DNA from: Lichenibacterium minor
GTDB taxonomy: Bacteria > Pseudomonadota > Alphaproteobacteria > Rhizobiales > Beijerinckiaceae
Direction: 5' to 3'
NCBI RefSeq assembly: GCF_004137685.1
Contig: NZ_QYBB01000013.1
Location: forward strand, 62,001-126,000
Length of the DNA stretch: 64,000 nucleotides
This document shows positions 62,017-64,000 of this stretch, in pieces (the stretch's first letter is position 1; the number at the start of each line of letters is the position of its first letter). The notes beneath the pieces were generated by a model. That model was not told where the DNA came from, did no database searches, and saw only the letters and a list, made by a program, of their open reading frames with translations. The position numbers and the translations under genes were made by a program.

Positions 62017-62496
62017 ATGGATCTGACCTCGGGACTCGCCCTGGCGGGCTTTCTCGCCGTTTCCTTCGCGGCGGCGGCGAGCGGCGCGATCTTCAAGCCC
62101 GACGACTGGTACGGCACTCTGCGCAAGCCGGGCTGGACACCGAAGCCCTGGGTGTTCCCGGTCGTGTGGACGCCGCTCTACATCATGATCGCGGTGGCGG
62201 GATGGTTGGCGTGGCGACAGGCCGGCCTCGTCGCCCTGCCCTTCGCCTTCTACGCCGCCCAGATGGTGCTGAACGCCGCCTGGTCGGCCGCGTTCTTCGG
62301 GCTGCGTCGGCCCGACCTCGCCTTCGCCGACCTCGTGCTGCTGTGGCTGTCGATCTTCGGCACCATCCTGGCCTTCGCGCCGCTGAGCGCCACCGCGGCC
62401 TGGCTGCTCGCCCCCTATCTCCTCTGGGTGACGATAGCGGGCGCGCTGAACCTGTCCGTGTGGCGCCTGAACCCCGACCGCGTCGCGCAAGCCTGA
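62017..62496 (+). CDS. tspO: TspO/MBR family tryptophan-rich sensory protein
   Basis: A 159-aa five-helix membrane protein that binds porphyrins and cholesterol-like lipids and affects tetrapyrrole and stress responses. The family core is KPGWTPKPWVFPVVWTPLY, LNAAWSAAFFGLRRPDLAFA and LLAPYLLWVTIAGALNLSVW. Trp-rich helices 1-5 are evident. The start is ATG at 62017. It is probably co-transcribed with the DUF3429-like gene. In Rhodobacter TspO represses pigment genes; no photosynthesis genes are nearby. Confidence 0.94.
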   Translation: MDLTSGLALAGFLAVSFAAAASGAIFKPDDWYGTLRKPGWTPKPWVFPVVWTPLYIMIAVAGWLAWRQAGLVALPFAFYAAQMVLNAAWSAAFFGLRRPDLAFADLVLLWLSIFGTILAFAPLSATAAWLLAPYLLWVTIAGALNLSVWRLNPDRVAQA

Positions 62497-62602
62497 GAGT
62501 CCGTGCATGAGCGCCCCATCGGTCGGAACCGGGCCATCGATCCCGAGCGTCCTCGGGCGTGCGGACGTCGGGTCGACGCGTCCGCGAACCGCGAGGCACC
62601 GC

Positions 62603-63442
62603 ATGGCCGTCCCGTCCCGCGCCGCCGCGATCCTGTCCCTGATGGTCCTGTCGGCCGGGCTCGCGCACGCGCAGGACGCGCCCGCGCCGCCCGACCCGGC
62701 GCTGGGGGCAGCCGTGGACGGCGAGCGCCGCAACCCGCGCTTCCTCGCCTTCGACGCGGCCCGGCACCCGGTCGACGAACTGACGTTCTTCGGCCTGAAG
62801 TCCGACATGACCGTCGTCGAGCTGTGGCCGGCGGGCGGCTATTGGACCGAGATCCTGGCGCCCTACCTGCGCGACGGCGGCGGCACGCTCATCGCCGCCA
62901 TGGAGGTCCAGCCGCCCGGCAGCCCCGAGCGGGACGCGGCGACGAAGCGCTTCAACTATTTCAATCGCCGCGTCGCCGACGATCCGGCGCTCTTCGCGGG
63001 CCTCAAGGTGTCGGCCTTCGGCCCCGGCACCGAGGCCATCGCGCCGGCGAATTCGGTGGACCTGATCCTGAGCTTCCGCGAGCTGCACCTTTGGATGAAG
63101 CAGGGCTTCGCCGAGGAAGCATTGGTGGCGTGCTACAAGGCGCTGAAACCCGGCGGCATCCTGGCGCTCGAGGACCATCGCGGCAACCGCGCCGGCGAAC
63201 AGGACGTCCGCGCCGCCGACGGCTACGTGCGCGAGGACTACGCCAAGGGGCTGGCGCGGCTCGCCGGCTTCGAGTTCGTGGCCTCCTCCGAGATCGAGGC
63301 CAATCCGAGGGACACGGCCGATTGGCCGCACGGCGTCACCACGCTGGCGCCCACCTTCGCGTTGGGCGCGCAGGACCGTGCCCGATACGAGGCCGTCGGC
63401 GAGGCCGACAATTTCGTGCTGAAGTTCCGCAAGCCGCTGTGA
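62603..63442 (+). CDS. Predicted exported methyltransferase (COG4798-like)
   Basis: A 279-aa SAM methyltransferase-like protein with an N-terminal signal peptide (RAAAILSLMVLSAGLAHAQ, cleavage after AHA near residue 23). The domain follows: TVVELWPAGGYWTEILAPYL (the SAM-site GxG is replaced by PAGGYW), DLILSFRELHLWMK, ALKPGGILALEDHRG. The family is known from many alphaproteobacteria, always with a leader, although SAM is a cytosolic cofactor. The start is ATG at 62603; an upstream ATG at 62507 would bury the leader. Confidence 0.86.
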   Translation: MAVPSRAAAILSLMVLSAGLAHAQDAPAPPDPALGAAVDGERRNPRFLAFDAARHPVDELTFFGLKSDMTVVELWPAGGYWTEILAPYLRDGGGTLIAAMEVQPPGSPERDAATKRFNYFNRRVADDPALFAGLKVSAFGPGTEAIAPANSVDLILSFRELHLWMKQGFAEEALVACYKALKPGGILALEDHRGNRAGEQDVRAADGYVREDYAKGLARLAGFEFVASSEIEANPRDTADWPHGVTTLAPTFALGAQDRARYEAVGEADNFVLKFRKPL

Positions 63443-63522
63443 CCCCCGGCCGATGCGCGTTGGCTGGCGGCCGGCGCGGCGGGGCCCTATCTGACGCCGA
63501 CGCAACGCAGCGGCAGGATCGC

Positions 63523-64000
63523 ATGAAGCCCCACGTCACCGTCCACATGATCTCGTCCGTCGACGGCCGCATCAAGACGAGCCGCTGGAGCCCCTTCGAG
63601 GGCCGGGGCGAATACGAGAAGGTCCACGACCTGCTCGAGGGCGACGCCTGGATGTGCGGACGGGTGACCATGAGCGGGTATGCCCGGGGCGAGGCCCCCT
63701 ACCCCGCCACGGACGAGCGGCTGCCCCGCACCGACCACATCGCCCGGCGCGACGCCGCCTCGCACGCGGTGGCGCTCGATGCGTCGGGCAGGCTCGCCTG
63801 GGGGCGGGACTCGATCGACGCCGACCACCTCGTCGTGGTGTTGAGCGAATCCGTGTCGGACGCCCACCTCGCCGGGCTGCGGCGCGACGGCGTGTCCTAC
63901 ATCTTCGGCGGCGAACGCGAGATCGACTTCGCCCGCGTGCTGGAAACGCTGAACCGCGAATTCGGCATCGCGCGCCTGCTCGTCGAGGGCGGGGGCCGCT
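63523..64000 (+). CDS. RibD C-terminal/dihydrofolate-reductase-like domain protein, 3' end cut
   Basis: The window ends inside this gene; 159 codons are visible with no stop. The fold is RibD_C-like: VHMISSVDGRIKTSRWSPFE at the start, DAWMCGRVTMSGYARGE (substrate pocket), VSYIFGGEREIDFARVLETL, and RLLVEGGG at the cut, which is the NADP(H)-binding strand. Such stand-alone proteins are reductases of pyrimidine or related substrates. It starts at ATG 63523 behind CGGCAGGAT. No riboflavin operon is in view. Confidence 0.86.
   Translation, partial: MKPHVTVHMISSVDGRIKTSRWSPFEGRGEYEKVHDLLEGDAWMCGRVTMSGYARGEAPYPATDERLPRTDHIARRDAASHAVALDASGRLAWGRDSIDADHLVVVLSESVSDAHLAGLRRDGVSYIFGGEREIDFARVLETLNREFGIARLLVEGGGR

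Overview
The window is 64 kb of very GC-rich chromosome from an alphaproteobacterium, most likely a Hyphomicrobiales (Rhizobiales) member. The order-level evidence is the general L-amino-acid transporter aapJQMP next to metC, the single-domain response regulator CpdR with CtrA-type TTAACCAT boxes, an IMPase-type HisN with a suhB/mmgR-like small RNA on the opposite strand, and the gene order rpoZ-rsh-acpS-lepB-rnc-era-recO. A family-level guess (Methylobacteriaceae/Lichenihabitantaceae type) is only an impression. Gene density is high. Many gene pairs overlap by 4 bp (GTGA, ATGA or TTGA), which points to translational coupling. No tRNA, rRNA, CRISPR array, insertion sequence, integrase or prophage was seen, so this is core chromosome with some accessory genes.

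Layout. 1-2.1 kb: purM (cut by the left edge), purN and convergent ndk. 2.2-5.7 kb: an ABC-F ATPase, a small conserved protein and a CrtX-like glycosyltransferase. 5.9-11.5 kb: aapJ-aapQ-aapM-aapP (minus strand), divergent from metC. 11.5-15.1 kb: a tightly packed four-gene envelope-glycolipid cluster (GT39, PAP2 phosphatase, polyprenyl-phosphate GT2, LAB_N protein). 15.1-19.8 kb: small proteins, then znuABC divergent from zur around a shared 18-bp palindrome. 19.8-31 kb is the most accessory part: a LuxR-type regulator, UV endonuclease UvsE, two MFS transporters, two SDRs (one without the usual Tyr/Lys pair), an orphan modA with a ModE-like operator, and a 932-residue RgpF-type glycan protein.

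31-41 kb: hisN, the suhB/mmgR-like sRNA, an N-formylglutamate amidohydrolase, cpdR, an A-type Fe-S carrier, a ComEC without its beta-lactamase domain, gltX, gltA, a HIT protein and a HAD phosphatase. 41-50 kb: priA-hemD, hemC, an alpha/beta hydrolase and lytic transglycosylase, dapA and smpB. 50-60.7 kb: GNAT, family-5 uracil-DNA glycosylase, NYN protein, rpoZ, rsh, acpS, lepB, rnc, era, a P-loop kinase, an OmpA lipoprotein with an L,D-transpeptidase, and recO. 60.7-64 kb: IalB, a DUF3429 protein, TspO, an apparently exported methyltransferase and a RibD-domain reductase (cut by the right edge).

The strongest points for a second look are: a Ser in place of the catalytic Asn of PurN; the sRNA antisense to the hisN upstream region; a TGC-N3-GCA motif shared by that sRNA and gltA (PhaR/AniA-like); the CtrA-type box at the cpdR promoter; the ModE-like operator before the orphan modA; the envelope-glycolipid cluster; and the Zn/Mn ambiguity of the znu system. 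I found no wholly new defence or mobile system.
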